Positions 62,058 to 64,000 of a stretch of DNA of 64,000 bases are shown here, piece by piece. The DNA lies in NCBI RefSeq assembly GCF_005080825.1, contig NZ_CP034852.1, positions 335,120-399,119 on the forward strand, in the 5' to 3' direction. Numbering within the stretch: position 1 is the stretch's first letter; each line of letters opens with the position of its first letter. Below the pieces are notes generated by a model that was not told the origin of the DNA, ran no database searches, and was given only the letters and a program-made list of their open reading frames with translations. A program made the translations under genes and the position numbers. Origin of the DNA: Buchnera aphidicola (Thelaxes californica) (lineage in GTDB: Bacteria; Pseudomonadota; Gammaproteobacteria; Enterobacterales; Enterobacteriaceae).

Positions 62058-62873
62058 ATTAAATCAAAAAATCATATTAAATAATAGTTTTTTTATAAAA
62101 AATTAAAATGTAATAAAGTAAAATACAAAACAATATAAAAAATTACTAAATTTTATCAAAAAATTAAATTATTAAATATAAAATATTTTTTATTTTGAAA
62201 AAAAACGATTTTTAATTATTGTTTTTAAAAAATTTTTTTTATATTTATTTTAAAATAAATTTTTATCTTATTTTTTTGAATAAAATTGAATTATAAATTA
62301 TATTTATAAATTTAAACCGATTTTTTTACATTTGTTATGATTACTTTATTATTAAACTAAATTAAAATATAAAATGTATTTTATAAATATTATTAAACAG
62401 TTTTAAATTAATTTAAAAAAAATTCTAAAAAACAGTACACAATAATTTTTTAAATTTTAATATTTTATAATGTGAAAAAAATATGATATAAAAAAAATAA
62501 TATTATTAAACTTTTTATCTGTGTATATAAAACAATATAACAAAATCTTTTTGAGAACTATATAAAAAATATTTTTTTAAAAAAATAAAGTAATTTATAC
62601 TTCAAGAAATATAATTAAATTACTCTATAATTATTATTATAGTTATAAAAAAAAATTATTTTTGTCAAAAAAAAATATTTATATCTTGATATAATATTGT
62701 TCAAATTAGTCAATAAAATTTATTTTTCATGAATCTTTTTTTTTGAATTCTTATAATAAATATATAAAATATTTAAAAAAAAACATGAATAACAATAATT
62801 CTTTTTATATCTAATACCATACATAAAAAATACATTAAAAAAATATTTTTTATATAAAAAAATTGGAAAATAT
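62058..62873. other. 816-nt gene-free gap between fbaA and recC
   Basis: The largest empty stretch in the window: A/T nearly throughout, no open frame with homology, no tRNA. In E. coli mscS follows fbaA, and I recall an MscS-family gene here in the pea-aphid Buchnera. The gap is close to the length of mscS (about 860 nt), which suggests erosion in place, but no residual similarity is readable. One small hairpin (7-bp, 62625-62642) is present. Confidence 0.45.
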
Positions 62874-64000
62874 ATGCTATATCTATATGAATCAAATCAA
62901 TTAAAAAAACTTTTAGAAATAAATTGCAATATTATTAAAAAAAAAATATAAATAATACACCATTCATTCCTGAATTTTTTTTAATTTATCAACATCCTAC
63001 ATTATCTAAATGGTTAAAAATTAACTTAGCGAAAAATAATAATATTTGTGCTAATAATTCTATAGAAGATTTTGAATATTTTTTTTTAAAAATATTTAAA
63101 ATTACTCTTCCTGAAGTTTATTATAAAATTATTAAATCTTCTTCTACATTCTTTTGGAATATTTTAAATATACCAAATAATCAACTATTTACAGAAATAT
63201 TTAATAAAAACAATTCTGAATTAAAAAAATATCAAATTGCAAAAAAACTATCAAACATTTTTAAAAAAAATTTGATGCAATGTAATAATTGGAAAAAATT
63301 TTGGAAAATAAATTGTCATAATATTTATGAAAAAAAAATTTTGATATGGAAAAAAAGTATTTGGAATATTGTAACTAAAAAAATAAAAAAAAAAAATGTT
63401 TTTACAATTTTGAAAAAAAAAATTAAAATTTTACATATAAAAAAAATGTTGTTTATTCCAAATCGAATATTTATATATAATTCTCATACACTTCCAATTT
63501 TTTATTGGAAAATATTAAAAATATTCAGTTCTTATTGTCAAATATTTGTTTTTAATATCAATAATAATAATAACTATTTTTATAATCTTAATGATAATAA
63601 AAATATCTTTCCAATGAAAGAACAACATAATTTTCATAAACATAAATTTTTAAAAATAAAAAATAATAAAAATTTATTTTATTCATATCAAAATAACATC
63701 AGTATATATTATAAAAAAAAATGTTATATTCATCAATATACCGAAAATAATGTACTAAATTTTTTAAAAAATTATATATCTTTAAAAAATGTTTCACATA
63801 TAATAAAAAAACATAAAAAATTTTGCTTATTAAAAGATGATAAATCCATTGATATTCAAGTTTGCTCAAATATTCAACAAGAAATTGAAATACTTGTAAA
63901 AACCATCATTAATCAAATAAACAATAATAAAAATATTAGTCCTAAAAATATATTAATACTAGCTCCTAATATTGAAATATATATACCTTACATACATTCA
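62874..64000 (+). CDS. recC: Exodeoxyribonuclease V gamma subunit RecC, partial and frameshifted
   Basis: RecC recognises Chi and splits strands in RecBCD repair. ATG at 62874 has GGA 7 nt upstream and reads MLYLYESNQLKKLLE (E. coli MLRVYHSNRLDVLEA). At an A10 tract (62937-62946) the frame would end at TAA (62949-62951). One more A continues it as INNTPFIPEFFLIYQHPT, matching E. coli RecC, and this frame is open to the window end (64000). Late landmarks include SIDIQVCSNIQQEIEIL and PKNILILAP. The gene continues beyond the window. Either slippage-rescued or a sequencing error. Confidence 0.9.
62937..62946 (+). other. Poly(A)10 frameshift/slippage site in recC
   Basis: Ten A after ATT. As written, the frame reaches TAA within two codons of the run. 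Eleven A gives KKKNINNTP and the long RecC frame. The break lies at codon 22-25, so without rescue no RecC would be made. Confidence 0.8.

Overview
The window looks like a piece of the chromosome of Buchnera aphidicola, the obligate bacterial symbiont of aphids. Base composition is extremely AT-rich and proteins are lysine/isoleucine/asparagine-rich. All 54 protein genes recognised (polA is in two pieces) are orthologues of E. coli genes with conserved local order. There are no insertion sequences, phage genes, CRISPR arrays or restriction systems. The whole sulfate-reduction pathway, the phenylalanine branch gene pheA and lysA are kept, which fits a symbiont that supplies amino acids to its host. 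I cannot name the aphid host from sequence alone.

Layout. 31-3168: minus-strand greA-rlmE-ftsH. 3569-5931: ibaG, then rplU-rpmA-obgE, with murA apparently gone from between ibaG and rplU. 6021-6859: rplM-rpsI on minus. 7135-11685: pheA, ffh, then the rpsP-rimM-trmD-rplS operon. 11825-15037: tldD, aroQ, rluD. 15233-21897: alaS-csrA-tRNA-Ser-tRNA-Arg-gshA-endA-rsmE. 22104-23120: rpiA and a tRNA-Met/Leu/Gln cluster on minus. 23384-28138: glnS, then pyrG-eno. 28354-37239: a minus-strand sulfate assimilation cluster, cysJIHGDNC. 37613-41662: dsbA, a split polA, engB. 41877-49589: typA, gmk, ygfZ, prfB-lysS, lysA. 50352-57464: miaB-ybeY-corC-leuS-holA and tusA. 57501-62057: asd, yhgN, pgk, fbaA. 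62874-64000: the first part of recC, which runs off the window.

How the genes work together. Translation and RNA modification dominate: ribosomal proteins, four aminoacyl-tRNA synthetases, RF2, RluD, RlmE, RsmE, TrmD, MiaB, TusA and five tRNAs. Metabolism is aimed at essential amino acids: sulfate to sulfide (CysDNC, CysH, CysIJ with siroheme from CysG), phenylpyruvate from chorismate (PheA), dehydroshikimate (AroQ), aspartate semialdehyde (Asd) and lysine (LysA), fed by glycolysis (FbaA, Pgk, Eno) and RpiA.

The most interesting structure is reading-frame damage at poly(A) tracts. rluD (A10 just after the start codon), polA (A12) and recC (A10) are each exactly one A short of an intact frame, while downstream coding stays open and conserved. 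This points to rescue by transcriptional slippage, or to homopolymer sequencing errors that should be excluded. prfB carries the conserved programmed +1 frameshift and must be read as one gene from 45628. polA is divided into a free-standing 5'-3' exonuclease and a polymerase part that keeps its catalytic motifs but has lost the proofreading residues. PheA has lost both phenylalanine-binding motifs. No undescribed defence or mobile system is visible.
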